Assembly: GCA_023213395.1 (NCBI GenBank)
Contig: CM041465.1
Location: 87,675,741-87,739,740 of the forward strand
DNA: 64,000 bases
Origin: Cycas panzhihuaensis
Taxonomy: Eukaryota; Cycadophyta
Direction: 5' to 3'
Both the position numbers and the translations under genes were made by a program. Positions within the stretch are counted from its first letter, which is position 1. Each line of letters starts with the position of its first letter. The notes under the pieces were generated by a model, which was not told the DNA's origin, did no database searches, and worked only from the letters and a program-made list of their open reading frames with translations. Shown here piece after piece: positions 1 through 11,572 of this stretch.

Positions 1-775
1 GAAAAGAACTAACAAAGGTAAATTTTAGCCTAAGAGGCCTTTTTATACTTCATGCACCTTATTTTAAGAAAAAGAAAAAAGAGAAAGAACAAGACTATTT
101 CTCTTTCTCTTACCTTCCTTTGTTTACCTCAAAGAGACAAACAAATAAAGGAAAGTGCTCCTCCCATTTTCTTTCTTACCCCTTTTTACTTTGCTATCTA
201 CTTTTGTTTTGAAAAGAGAGAGAGAAGAATAAATGAGAGGGAGGAGAGTGGAGCACGTTTTTATCCCCCCTTATTTCTCAAAAAATAAAAGCAAAAGAAA
301 ATGAAAAGATTAAGAGAAAGAGCGCTTTGCTTGGTTTGTGCATGTGCTAGCTTGCTTGCCCCTTTCTTTTCTCTTTATTCATATACTCCTAATTAGGGAA
401 CCAAGAAAAAAAAGTAAAACAAGATACTTGCATCTCACATAGGTGCTTGTTAGTGAGACTAAAGAGGGTATAGGGGTTGCACTTGCTGTGAGTCTCCAAA
501 CTCACAAGGTCTTAAGTGTGCATTTAATCTAGCTTGAGTATTGTTTGTATTGAAATGAAATAAGCATATATCCACTATAATTGTGTGTTTTGATTTCCCC
601 TTATGACCCCTTATTTGACCTAGATTGTTGTCTTTACCCTTGCAATTGTGTTCAAGCAACACATAATGTCCATGAAAGAGTTTGCTCTGCCTTCTTAGGA
701 CAAGATCTCCTCTACCTCGAATTTTTTGCTAGGTTGTATAAGAGGTCATCCTTTCTTACATGTTACACTTTCTAG
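1..775 (+). repeat. 5' LTR of E1 (3' part)
   Basis: Matches 14395-15042 in order and orientation: the opening GAAAAGAACTAACAAAGG, the AGGGAGGAGA stretch, AAAACAAGATACTTGCATCT, GTGAGACTAAA, and the final GAGGTCAT block. The two copies differ by many substitutions and indels, for example the (GA)n tract is short here and long in the right copy. The exact 3' end is uncertain (767-775) because the terminal CA is not clear. Confidence 0.75.
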
Positions 776-791
776 TGGCCATAATGGGGAC
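776..791 (+). other. Probable primer binding site of E1
   Basis: TGGCCATAATGGGGAC follows the 5' LTR directly. It resembles the TGGCGAC...TGGGGAC type of site seen in E2 (minus strand at 32468-32451) and in Tat-like elements primed by a non-initiator tRNA, but it is two bases shorter and mutated. Confidence 0.45.
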
Positions 792-999
792 TTGTTAGTT
801 GGGATTCATAAGTATTGCTTGCCATCTTGTTTATTTGCTAAGGTGACAAGTTCACTGCTTTGTTTGATCTTGCCTCTTACTTTTAGGAGTAGTACCTTGT
901 ATGCCTCAATATTCTCAAAGACTACAAGGCCTTCTTCCCTTGGATCCTTATTCCTTGGCTCTTCACCCATCAAGTATGCCTCGATGATGGAGCAAGCTC

Positions 1000-2760
1000 A
1001 TTGACTCTTTGTCATCGACCCCTTTGCTATCGAAACACTTGAGTGGTCCCAAAAATTCAAGGATGCTTATGCCTTTCCTCCACACCACCCTATTGGAGTA
1101 TATGGATCTTACCCACCACCTGAGCTTGATTCAACTTATCAAAATCTGGTAGGATCTGCTGCACATATTATTGGAACCACCCAGGTGTAGTTCACTATGT
1201 CTTCATCTAAGCCATTGGCCCACACATCCAAGTAGGATTTATCTCATGTAGCCATATACATACCTCGAAGAAGTCCTTTGAGATTGTTACCTCATTAAAG
1301 GCATGCTTCAATGGGCTTTCTTTGGGTCCAACATCTTTTGATCCTAACCCTGCTTAGATCACTCATATGTTCAATGTTATAAGTGTTGGTCCAAGTGTAC
1401 CTCCATTTGTATCTCAACCCCAATAGGGGGTAGCCATGCAAGCCACTATGTTGCCCTCTCAAGCTATAGTTGCCATGTTGACCCCTACCTCAATTGATGC
1501 GAGATTGATCCTGCCCTCATATCTTACCCCACCTGTCCCATTGACTTCAAGACTTCTCTCATCCATCAACCAACCTTCTGCGATTTGGGTAAACCCTACT
1601 ATTCTACCTCATTCAATACCCCAACCATCTATTGCTAGGTTATGGTGAGTCCCACTCTATAATATACTCAAACTATGGTGGGGTATACTCCTACCTCTTA
1701 TGTCCCACTTGGCTACATACCCCAATAATGGGGGTATGTTGGGCCTCAGCCCTATCATGCATACAATGTAAATTTGCTTCATCCATATGGGATAGCCCCT
1801 CCATCCTAAGGTCCATATGGTCAAAACCCACTTTTGTATCCTCTTGTTTATCCTCCCCCTACATCTTTGAATATAATTTTCTCTTAAAGGAACTCTCGTA
1901 TAAAGGGGAATGCCTCACTAAGCCCAAACCAGTATTAACACATGGCAAGTGCCTACTTAGGCTGCTCAAATCCCTCCTACCTACACCTATCCCCATGGAA
2001 ACCTTAGGTATGAAGGAAATATACCTCATGTGGCTAACCCACCTCTAGTTGAACACAATCCTTCAACTCGTTCAACCATATCAAACCTACCATTAGGGGC
2101 CTCACCTCAATGGTGCTACCTAAGGCAAATGCCCTTATCAATTACAACATGGACCTATGGACTCATGGACCCAACCTGTAGCATGCTCGTATATTGACTA
2201 TTGGAGTAGTTCATTGTCCCTTTAGACACTTAGGGCCAACTTGTTGCCCCATCCCCCTAAAGTTTTATAAGTTTGATGGGATAACTCAACAAGATCCTAT
2301 GGACCACCTTAACACTTTTACCATGGTGTGTATAAATTACCTACCCTATGATCACATTATGATGAAGCTATTCTTGTGCTGCCTCCATGTGGATGCTCTT
2401 AAATGGTTTTATAATCAATCTCGCATTCTATTCACACCTTCCAATAACTAGTTGACATTTTTGTTAGCTATTTTGATGTGCTTAAAGCCTTTGAGAGTGG
2501 GGGATAAGACCTTCCTCTCCCTTAAACAAGGTCTTGATGAGTTATCAGGGATTTCATTAGGCACTTCCATGACCTCCATTCTTCTAAGGCCACGCTACCT
2601 AAACAGTTGAAGTGAGATATTTATATTAATGCCCTCCTTCCTAAAGTACACATGGAAGTGCTCAGAATGGGTTCCACCACATGTGAGAGTGCGATAAGAA
2701 AATGCCTTGCCTTGGAATCTATTGAGATATAAAAAGTAGTCAATAGGCTCACCAAACCAA
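1000..2760 (+). pseudogene. E1 gag remnant (Ty3/gypsy capsid)
   Basis: Gag forms the particle of the element. The frame is broken by several shifts and stops, but pieces read clearly. Around 1690-1850 a proline/tyrosine-rich stretch contains LHPYGIAPPS and GPYGQNP, matching LHPYGVAPPTGGPYGKNP in the gag of E2. Around 2260-2560 the retrotransposon-gag core is seen: FDGITQQDPMDHLNTF, then DALKWFYN and SLKQGLDE, matching GDALKWFSQ and SLKQGHDEM in E2. No intact start or full frame remains. Confidence in gag identity is high; the borders are approximate. Confidence 0.75.
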
Positions 2761-3579
2761 CCTCAAGATGTGAAGCCTAAAGAACTAAAATCCCATGTTG
2801 GTACTATCAATAAGACTATAAATTCCCTCACTTTTGTTGTTCACTCATTTAAAAGAATAATATGGGGGCTTAAGATATAACTTGAGTCCATTGAAAGGAA
2901 AAATTTATAACCTCAAAGTCAACAAAACCATTGACCTATTCATCAAACTACTCAACAATAGTCTCAGCCTAAGGGTAACAAGGCAGGCATTCCTCCTACT
3001 AGGAAGAAGTGGTGTTTGGTCCATTAGAGTTATGCCCATGATGATGATTAGTGTTGGACCCAACACCCATAGCCCTAACCTCTTTGAGAGTCTTCTACAT
3101 GTCCAACATTGAGACCTAAACTTGAGCAATAGATCCATAAGGAACCCTTCTCTTAACATGATGGTGGTTCTAAGTCTTGGCCCTGAAAGTTTAAAGGCAA
3201 ACCCCTATAGACCCAATCACCACTCCTCAATCAAGTGTTACACAATAAGAGCAATATCAACATTCAACAAAGGCCCAAGATATTAAATTAGGAGAAGCTG
3301 TTGAACATTATAATGCAAAGAGTAAGTGTATTATTACCCACCCACTGCTACTTAAGTTGAAGCAGCTTGGGAAGCTAAGGACACTTCCTCTTTTAACCCT
3401 CAATCTACCAAGATCCCTACACTCCCTAAGGTTGTCCCTATTCATCTTGGCCATTACAACATGAGGATGGTGCTCCCCTAATCTACGGGTACAAGGAAGC
3501 CCTTCTCCATCATCGATGAGCTTCACTTTGTCTCTACTAGCATGTCCATGATGGATGTTTATAAAGTTACCCCGATCAA

Positions 3580-4600
3580 TGACAGTTACTCTTAAATGTA
3601 TTAAGACCTTGTGAGGTAAGTTCTATTTATGTTAAGTAATCAACTAAACCTCTTTTGTGCATTGAATTTGAGGAAGCCCCTTCTTGAGAGGAGAGAGAGC
3701 ACTAATTCCTCTTAGCCTTATTTATTAGCATTGAAACCCCTAATTGTGTCCTACAAAGGATAATTGTTAATAATAAATCGTCCATTCATGCCATGCTCAC
3801 CCGTATGCTCTAAGAGTTGGGCATTGACACCCTTGAGCCCATTGCTGAGGATATGATGACATCTCTATGACCCCCTTAGGGATGGTCATCATCGCCCTTA
3901 CCCTTGAGGATAAAACTATCCCCACAGTGATTCTTGTCTTAGATATTGATGTGGATTAGAACCTCCTTTTAGGGATGCCATAGTTTAATCAGATGGAGTC
4001 TATTTATTCCACTCTTTAAGGACAACTTAAATTTGTTTATAATGAAAATCTTCATACTCTACAACACCACATGTGGGGCTAATCTGACCTCCAACCATCT
4101 ATACAAGCCATTTTTTATAATGAGAAGAATAAGGAAGAATCAAGTCTTTTGTTTCATGATGAAAGACCAATGTTTGACCATGACTAAAACCCTCTCAAGT
4201 TAGTCATGATTCACTTTAGACCTATAGGTGTGGGGCACTATGGATACCTATGTATCCTTAGTGATTGTGAGTTTGGTGATGAGGATGCCTTTGTATAAAC
4301 CATGAATATATTCAATCATGTTGGGGATACCCCCCCACCCTTGCGTAAGACTCCTTGCCTTGACCCTCTCCCACACTTAACCCTAACCCTGATTCTATTA
4401 TAGGTGATGAGCTTATTTTGGGAGATCCTCCCTTTGGCTCTCTATGAGAGATTTTTAATGCTTATCATTCATCATTGACTGATCTTTTTCAGTCCATTGG
4501 GCTTCCACACTAGGATGACTATCTTTAAGAATCCTAATGACTCATAGATTTAGGCCATGATGCTAATCTTGATTTACTCCTTTCCCTCCTCTAAGTTAGC
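3580..4600 (+). pseudogene. E1 protease and protease-RT linker remnant
   Basis: At about 3769-3841 the + strand reads VNNKSSIHAMLTRML-stop-ELGIDTLEP, which corresponds to the region after the active site of the E2 aspartic protease (SSVNTMPLRVMQELG, LEP). At about 4205-4300 it reads RPIGVGHYGYLCILSD followed by an acidic stretch, matching PIGVGSYGYLTSFSDDES of the E2 linker. The DSG active-site triplet itself was not recovered. Stops and shifts show the gene is dead. After about 4600 the homology ends and the RT, RNase H and integrase expected next are missing. Confidence 0.65.
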
Positions 4601-5450
4601 AACAAGTCAACCTTGGAGTAAGATTATTTATAAAACAATTAGGGCCTTGTCCAACTACTTAACACTACTAAGTTCCTAACCATAACATTTCTTACTTTAG
4701 TAGTAGGTGGTAGTACTACCACCATGACCATTGGCACTTGCTCAGTTACGACATGTGATAACATCTTAATAACTTTTAATGCATGTCATAACATAGGAGG
4801 CTGCATTGGCCTATAAGGCAATTGACGCAAGTGGTACATCTCCGAAATGGCCAATTCCTTAAGAAATACTACATCTGATGCCAAGGCACATCACCCTAAA
4901 TAAAAAAAAGACATATAAATAGAATAATAATCTATAAAAAATTATGTTTTAGGAGATGTAAGTAGCCACAGATCTATAGAGCCTCCTTCCCTCTTGGGCA
5001 TGTTGCTTAGGAGAATTGCACTCTACATTAGGTGTGGTCTGTTATGCTATTGGTACTTTTTTTTTTGGTTGGTTTTGTGGGGTACTCCTCATGGCCCTAA
5101 TATAAAATGTGCATATATGCATCTATGTAAAACAAAATAAACAAAGAGACATATCCCATTACAAATGTAAACTTAGCACAACTTTATAAATAAAATCACT
5201 TATGATATGTGATAAAACAAAATGCATAATGATCAATGATTTGTTACACTACTAGCTATTTATGTGCTACACATATGTGCATATCCATATATCTATATAT
5301 CTAATGTAGACTTAAAACAAATTACATTTCCATAACCATAATAGAAAGCACATGTCAAAATAATGGGGAGGTTAAGTTAGCATCCCATTAATACATATAC
5401 ATCAGTAAAAATTGTGAGACAATGTGTCAAGGTGGCTTGTGGTTTTATGA
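4600..5450. other. No gene recognised; position where E1 pol should be
   Basis: AT-rich sequence without a readable domain on either strand. In E2 this interval holds RT, RNase H and integrase. Here they are deleted or decayed beyond recognition. Confidence 0.5.
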
Positions 5451-7188
5451 GGAGTTATATAGTACACAATGAGCCATCATCCTCTCATCTCACCCTCATG
5501 GAATAGGCTTGCCTCTTCTAAAATAGTATAGAATACCTAGATCATGGATCCCCCTCTCATCCTCTTTAGGATTACCCTTCATCAGGGGATCCTCTACCCA
5601 CCATGCAAGAGCATTTGAATGAGCTTACTTAGCTTGCCTCATCTCCTCTTTATTGCCTCTTGATCATCATTCGTGATGGTGTGTGAGTACACGATGATCT
5701 AGCTGTTATAAGCTCAACCATTCATTGTTGAGACACAAGCACTCAGTCACTTTTCTTGATTAAGTGGTCTTTGTTAATCATTGAGTTCTCTAATTGGGTC
5801 AGGAGCGCAGTTATTTGTACCTTTTCTTTGGGTATCACCTATATCAGCTCTACCGTTGGTGTCACTTGGCCTTAAAGTTGGGTGATGGTCACCCTATTTA
5901 CACCCCACATCTCAAGGGTCCTCATCAGGGGTGCGAATACTCCTGTGTGTGGGTGCGCTAGTGTTGACAATCCTATGCCATCCATGAAAAGTTGTCTCTC
6001 CTTGGACGCTTAAGGTAGAAATGAGTCCAACACTTGCCTCGTGAAGTCAAGTATGAATCACTCTAACTTTGCATTGTAATATAAGAAAAGGATTTCTCCT
6101 AATATCATGTGAAACCAACATAAATATAAATATAAAGCTAAAGTAAATCAAGTATGTGAAAAGAAGGGTGTAGGTTGAGAGTATACCCTTAGCATCATCA
6201 ACGCCTCCTACTGTTGCCCACTTCTCTTCTCCCATGTCTCTAATTAAACCCTTCCTTGGCCCTTGCTCTAGCTCAAAATCCCACAACAACTGTTAGAACC
6301 TCCTTTGTTGCCTTGATCTATTGTGGGGGCATTATTATACCCCTACCTTTAACCTCTGCAAGCTTCTCTTTATCTAATCCCTAAGAGACCCTGGTGTAGG
6401 GGTCTCATATAAACCTTTCTCCTATAAAATCATCTAATAAGCTGGTATATATATCTTGACTCATTCCAATGACTAGTCCCATGCCCCTAAACCTTACAAG
6501 CCACTTGTGGATTAATGGGTGATTGACCCCTATGGGTTATGGCCATTCACGGGGGCACACTCCTATGCAATGATAAAAAATCAACACTACAAAAGGGAAT
6601 AGTATGAGAGTCTCCTCAAGCTAGCCTCCCTAATCCTATCTAGTTGGTATGTCAAATTATGGTGGATTAGGCTCCCTTAGCTAAACCTTTCCCTAGCCTT
6701 GTATTATAACACACAATCAAAACAACCTTCGAGGAACTCTAAGTAACTCTATTGCCCTATTACTCAAAATAAGATTGCACATACTATGAACTTCCTCTTT
6801 TGTGGAACTCGTGCATATCCTAAGTGTCTAGCAAGGTTAATCCCCCACTAATCCCACTTTGTCATCATAGAAATATATAGTGGTTGTTGTATGCATTTTA
6901 TCATCATTGGTTAAGGCTCCCAGCTCTAACACTACCCTTGTGTACAATATTCTTAATATTTGTTAGATATCTCATCACCTATCTAAGGCAAGTGAAATAC
7001 TTATCTCGCTTAATCCTAATGAGATACAATATCCACCAATAATTGTTAGTCTGTTAATGCTATTGTGAGTTGACTAATTGATATAATCTATAGCTCTTCA
7101 GAGCATGCTACATCACAACTCCCATCTCTACAGTTAGGCCAAACATGGCTAGCTCTATATACTCCTTTTTAGTCACAGACAATAATGC
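5450..7188 (-). pseudogene. E1 antisense plant mobile domain (PMD) gene remnant
   Basis: Read on the minus strand, opposite to E1 gag. It starts after a splice-acceptor-like TTACAG (ending at 7189) and reads ALLSV, then LLVDIVSH-stop-D and VFHLP (7045-6965). Further on come LTYQLDRIREASLRRLSY (about 6640-6590), HKWLVRFRGMG, and LLDDFIGERFI-stop-DPYTRVS (about 6450-6390). These match in order the PMD gene of E2 (AVLAV, LLVDIVSHW, HVFHLP, NLVAQLDTIRTS, LSYSTLLQCW, PYRTVRW). A GT...AG interval at about 6186-6099 lies where E2 also has an intron, followed by FAPLMRTLEMWG against FTPMVRARDIWA in E2. PMD proteins in plants occur as silencing factors (MAIN/MAIL) and within transposons. Many TAG/TGA stops and frameshifts make it a pseudogene. 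Confidence 0.7.
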
Positions 7189-7189
7189 C

Positions 7190-8160
7190 TGTAAGTCACA
7201 ATAATATTAGTTAGATATCAAATCACCTATAAACATACTTAAAACTAAAAGATAATTTGGAATTTACTTAATTTGGTTGGGTAATATCAAATTCATGATT
7301 ATTAAATTATTATAATTACCCTTTTGACGTGTATTAAGGGGTCATAATGTGTACACTTCTTAATGTTGTAGGTCATTGGTTGACCAAGAGGTTTATGATG
7401 CGCGATTAGATAGCCATGAGGTGGTGTGTATTATAAATATATATTGTTTTACTATAATATAATTTGGAAGCGATCATTTCCCATAAGTATATTGTGTTAT
7501 GTATTTATACACATTTATTCTTTATTTATTTACTTATATGGTTCAATAATTCATAATCTTGATCTTACATATGTATATTTCTTTATATTTTATAGCAGTG
7601 ATGTTATATGATCCTCGACATATCATATATTTTTAACAAATAGTATTAAAGCTAGGTTTATCAGACCCTGGTTTAACCCTAGTTAGGTTGTAAGACAATG
7701 AGTGTGTCCACCTATTAATATGTTGATTTAGAGCTTGATTATATATACTTATTTATGACTAATAAAAGTGAAGGAAAAATAATACAGGAGAATAGGGCAA
7801 AACATGAATAAATCATTAATACATCAATACATCATTGTTGTATGAACAAGAATCATTGTATTCAATCCATTTTGTAAAGAGTAGTACAAATGTCAAATAT
7901 TGTAGGCGGTGTCTAAAGACACTAGGGTTGCATACCCCTCAAATTATATAGTTTGGGGAGGAGGGAAACTCTTCAACCCCTAAAATTTAAATAACAATAA
8001 AATAATATAAACTTAACTCGAAATAAATTTAACTTAAATTAATTAAACTTACCTTATACTTACCTATACATGTTGAGCACCCACATGTATAAATTGATGA
8101 AGATGAGGTGTGCACTCCTGGTTGGAAGGTGGGAGTGGGGTGATGAGCATTAACCTCAAC
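7190..8160. other. AT-rich, no gene; includes LTR-like end of a copia remnant
   Basis: No domain is readable. The right-hand part probably is the 3' LTR (minus orientation) of the copia remnant, ending CAACA at 8161 before a pyrimidine tract. Its left border and any target duplication could not be placed. Confidence 0.4.
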
Positions 8161-8161
8161 A

Positions 8162-8175
8162 TTCTCCCCCTTAAT
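8162..8175 (-). other. Polypurine tract of the deleted copia element (minus strand)
   Basis: The plus sequence TTCTCCCCCTTAAT reads as a polypurine tract on the minus strand. It is followed on that strand by TGTTGAGG, a plausible LTR start. Confidence 0.5.
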
Positions 8176-8419
8176 GGTCCTCATGAACAATGTCTTCTCT
8201 TTAAACTTATGGTATTTGTACTTAAAAAAAAACTTTAAAATTTTGTCTCTTAACTTGATCTTTATCAATTTACTTCAACCTTCTAGCAACATGTGTCCAT
8301 TTATCATGAAGTGGTGTAAAAAATCTGTAAGTGAATGTAGCTTGATTCAAATGTAGATGTATGGCTGCCACTTTGACTTTGTCAACTGAAACTTTAATAA
8401 AACTTTGAACTTGAACTTT

Positions 8420-8917
8420 ATCTTATGAAAACTTTGTATTGTGAACAATTGTCAAATCGTCATATCTCTCCTCTATCATATCATAAGATTCATTATCCCC
8501 CTCAAATAGAGGATCCGATTCTTGTATAACAACATGATCATGTATTTGATTAGAATCTTCTTTGGTCATGTCATTACAATTTACCTGTTCTGGCACCTGT
8601 CTCACATGCTCAACAAAATCAACATCAAATATATTGAGGGTATCTCCCCCATAAGTGGAAATTAATACATCCCATACAGATTTGGAAGTTGTTAATTCAC
8701 ACACTTTAAAAAATATATTATCATCAATAGTGTAAAATATTGAAGCTAATGCTTTATTATATTTTTTAATGTTTTCCTTAATACTAACATCATAATCATT
8801 CTATAAGTAAGTCCAAAGATTATGTGTAATAAAATAATTTTTCATAGTCTTATGCTATAGTGAAAAATTATGGCCATCGAATGTATGAAATTGTACTTGA
8901 TTAAGATTGATTACCAT
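8420..8917 (-). pseudogene. Internally deleted copia element: gag N-terminus joined to pol linker
   Basis: From an ATG at 8917 on the minus strand the frame reads MVINLNQVQFHTFDGHNFSL, then KTMKNYFITHNLW, then NKALASIFYTIDDNIFFKV and SVWDVLISTYGGD. This is the DUF4219/UBN2-type capsid of copia elements. Directly after GGD, where the capsid normally continues, an acidic stretch (EQVNCNDMTKEDSNQI, DPLFEGDNESYDMIEE) resembles the loose linker between integrase and RT. Most of gag, protease, integrase and RT would thus be missing. Two in-frame TAG codons stand at expected Trp or Gln positions. Confidence 0.65.
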
Positions 8918-8919
8918 TT

Positions 8920-10440
8920 TACAAAAAAAATTTTGTGCATAAAAGAAAATATGTTTTACTAAGTCAAAAAGGTCTATAAACCAATGAATATATATGATTT
9001 CAAATAAACTTTTTGAAAAAGATATAATGCCCTTTAAAAGTGAATCAACTAAATGCAACTTTATAAGTGTAATAAAGAAATAAGCTTTTCAATAATGATG
9101 AATAAAAAATACTTTTTAATAAATATATGCCTTTTGAATAAATGACAACCTTATAAGATATAATTTCAAATAAAATTTGAAATATGATAAATATATAAGT
9201 AAATTTTGAAGTGTAACAAATATCCTCTTAAATATGTAAAACTGAAATAACATTTGAAAATGAAAAATAAAATGTTAGAATAAGGTAATGTTGGTATATC
9301 TTAAATACTCAAGTTTAACAGCTTCCAAGTTGTACTAAATGATGTCAGAATAATATGAAACTTTACCAATATGAAGATTAATGAAATGTCTACTCAATAG
9401 AACTGACCGTTTTGAAAATGGATTCCTATCAGTCAAATTTTAATGAAGCAAAGATACAGGCCTCCTTTTGAGGCTTAACAGGAGCCTAGGGCTCAAAATA
9501 TTATAAAAATGCTAGTAAGGTACTTATAAAATCTTGTAAAATGATCAATTATAGTTTATAAGGCTACTCAATATACTTTTCAATTGAAAATTTTAAGAAA
9601 TAATATATAAGAAAGTATAATAATGGCAGGTTGGAGGCTATTAAGTACTTCTATTTTAGTGCTTTTAAAAACTAGCAAAAGCACTTTAAAATGTATAAAA
9701 AATAGTGTCAGTTCGAAGAGGAGTAAGTTACCTTCTCAACAAAATTAACGGATCTGAATTCTGATGTAAAACAGAAAAGTTATAACAAAAATGACAGCAA
9801 GTACTGTTATGTAAAAATGTTTAAAAACTACTAAAGTGTTACTTTGGTTGATTAAAATAAATCTTAAAAAATAAAATAAATGAATGGTAATGAAGTTTGT
9901 TGATAGTAGATAACTGTAGAATAGATTCGGGTAGAAAATAATCACCCGATGATAAAATATAATCAAATGAAAAAGGGTTCTTGTGAAAATAGTTCAAAAT
10001 AGTTTTAAAAATGAGTGATTGATTGAAATGGGGTCAAATCGGTGTCAAATAGGTCATATGACCAGTCAAAATTATACTTCAGAAAATTTCAAACGCAATG
10101 GGATAGGTTTCTTCAGAAATCGATGACCTAGTCAAAAGTTATGGTAAAAATTTATCAATTACCCTATATAAAATAAATTAAAAAAAAAAAAAAAGAAAAA
10201 GAAAAAAGGTTGTAAAAGTTGTTGGCCCCTTTGTAAATGAGTTAACAATCACATGAGAGTTTAATAAAACTGGGTGCTAAGTATGCGAGGGGGCTAGGGT
10301 TAAAAACCTTGGAACTCAAATTTTATAAAATAAAATTTAATTTTTTTAAAACTATATATAAAAAATATATATGGAAAATAAAATAATGTTTAAAGTGAAC
10401 CCCCCCCCCCCCCCCCCCCCCGCCCCAGGTTTAGTAGAGA
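8920..10440. other. AT-rich, no gene seen; ends in a poly-C run
   Basis: No coding signal on either strand. A run of 22 C (10400-10421) closes the stretch. Adenine runs occur near 10175-10205. Confidence 0.5.
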
Positions 10441-10559
10441 AAATAGAGAAATATTGGGAGAATTACCTTGTCAGTAGATTCTCTGGACCTAGACATGAAT
10501 TGGAAACCATTGGAAGTTGGATAAGGATCAAATAGAAAATAATTGGTAATGTGGAAGTC

Positions 10560-11400
10560 ATTGCTATGCCAAAGGGCTGCGTTCTATTTAAGTTTCTTTC
10601 TTGTGAAGATATGACCAATATTCTCCTAAGGGCATCTTAGATATTTGGAAGGAAAGTCTTAATTTTTAAAAAATGGCACAGGGACTTCGACCCTTCAATC
10701 CCCAGGATTAAGCAAGCACCCATTTGGATTCAGTTGCCGAGTCCCCTTTTACATCATTGGAACCTTGAGGTGCTAAAAGGGATCGCAAAAGTTGTGGGAC
10801 CTCTCTTAGCCGTAGACTTTGCGACCAAGAATAGAAGTAGACTTATAAATGCCAGGTTTTGTGCTATGGCCATGATTGATAAACCTCTTCTCGATGAACT
10901 ATGGATTGACATGGAGGATGGGAGTTGGGCACAACCATTGATATATGGAATGGAGAATTTCAGATGCTTGATTTGTAGAAATATAGGCCACTTACCCCAG
11001 AAATACCAAGGTGAAAAGAACCTAGTGGGAGAAAATCATGAGGAAATCCCAGAGTCGAAACTCCAAGAGGTGATAGATACCCTAGATAAAGGGATATAAG
11101 GACATACCTTAAAGATGCAAGGGGACCCCCATACTGAGGCCCTTGGAGATAGCCCCTCTAGGGAACAAGACCGGACCCCTCTAGAACCGCAAGGGGAGCT
11201 CCCCCTAGATCTTAGCTTTGACCCTAATGAGGAGGACACCTTCTCTGAAGCTGGGGAGCAGGTAGCTCAAGGCTCATGACCTAGGGTGAACCCTGAAGGG
11301 GATGGTGGACGAGGGGAATTTACCCCAGTTGGGCCTGGGACGTTGCCCCACCATTCTTTATCACATTCTGAAGAGATCTAGAAGAAGATTCTAGATGTGG
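10560..11400 (+). pseudogene. LINE ORF1 remnant (DUF4283-like RNA-binding protein)
   Basis: The frame reads GCVLFKFLSCEDM, then FKKWHRDFDPSI and APIWIQLPSPLLHHW, then KGIAKVVGPLLAVDFAT and RFCAMAMIDKPL, the typical DUF4283 segment of plant LINE ORF1. It continues to CLICRNIGHLPQKY, a zinc knuckle with CxxC and H in place and the last Cys replaced by Tyr. Later residues are acidic and charged, with GRPPLK near 11430. Stops near 10640 and 11098 break the frame. In related elements ORF1 binds the LINE RNA. Confidence 0.65.
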
Positions 11401-11572
11401 GCATTGAGAAGCGGGTGGGTAGGCCTCCCCTGAAACTGCTTAGAGAAAGAGAAGCAGCTACCTAGGTGGACCAAGGCAATCAGAAAACTCTCAACGATGG
11501 CTTCCTTAAAGGGCCCAGATTCAGATCCATAACTGAGGGACGAGACCCACCTAAAGGTGAGGCCTTAGAGGT

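Noticed and set aside
6578-6600. CACTACAAAAGG, resembling the terminus of a CACTA DNA transposon
   Set aside because: No matching inverted end, no transposase and no 3 bp duplication found. The site lies within the antisense PMD remnant of E1.
7021-7200. Copia RNase H (a reading like TKKEYIELA) on the minus strand
   Set aside because: The resemblance is brief. The whole segment aligns better with the PMD gene start in E2, including the acceptor site and the LLVDIVSH/VFHLP motifs that follow.
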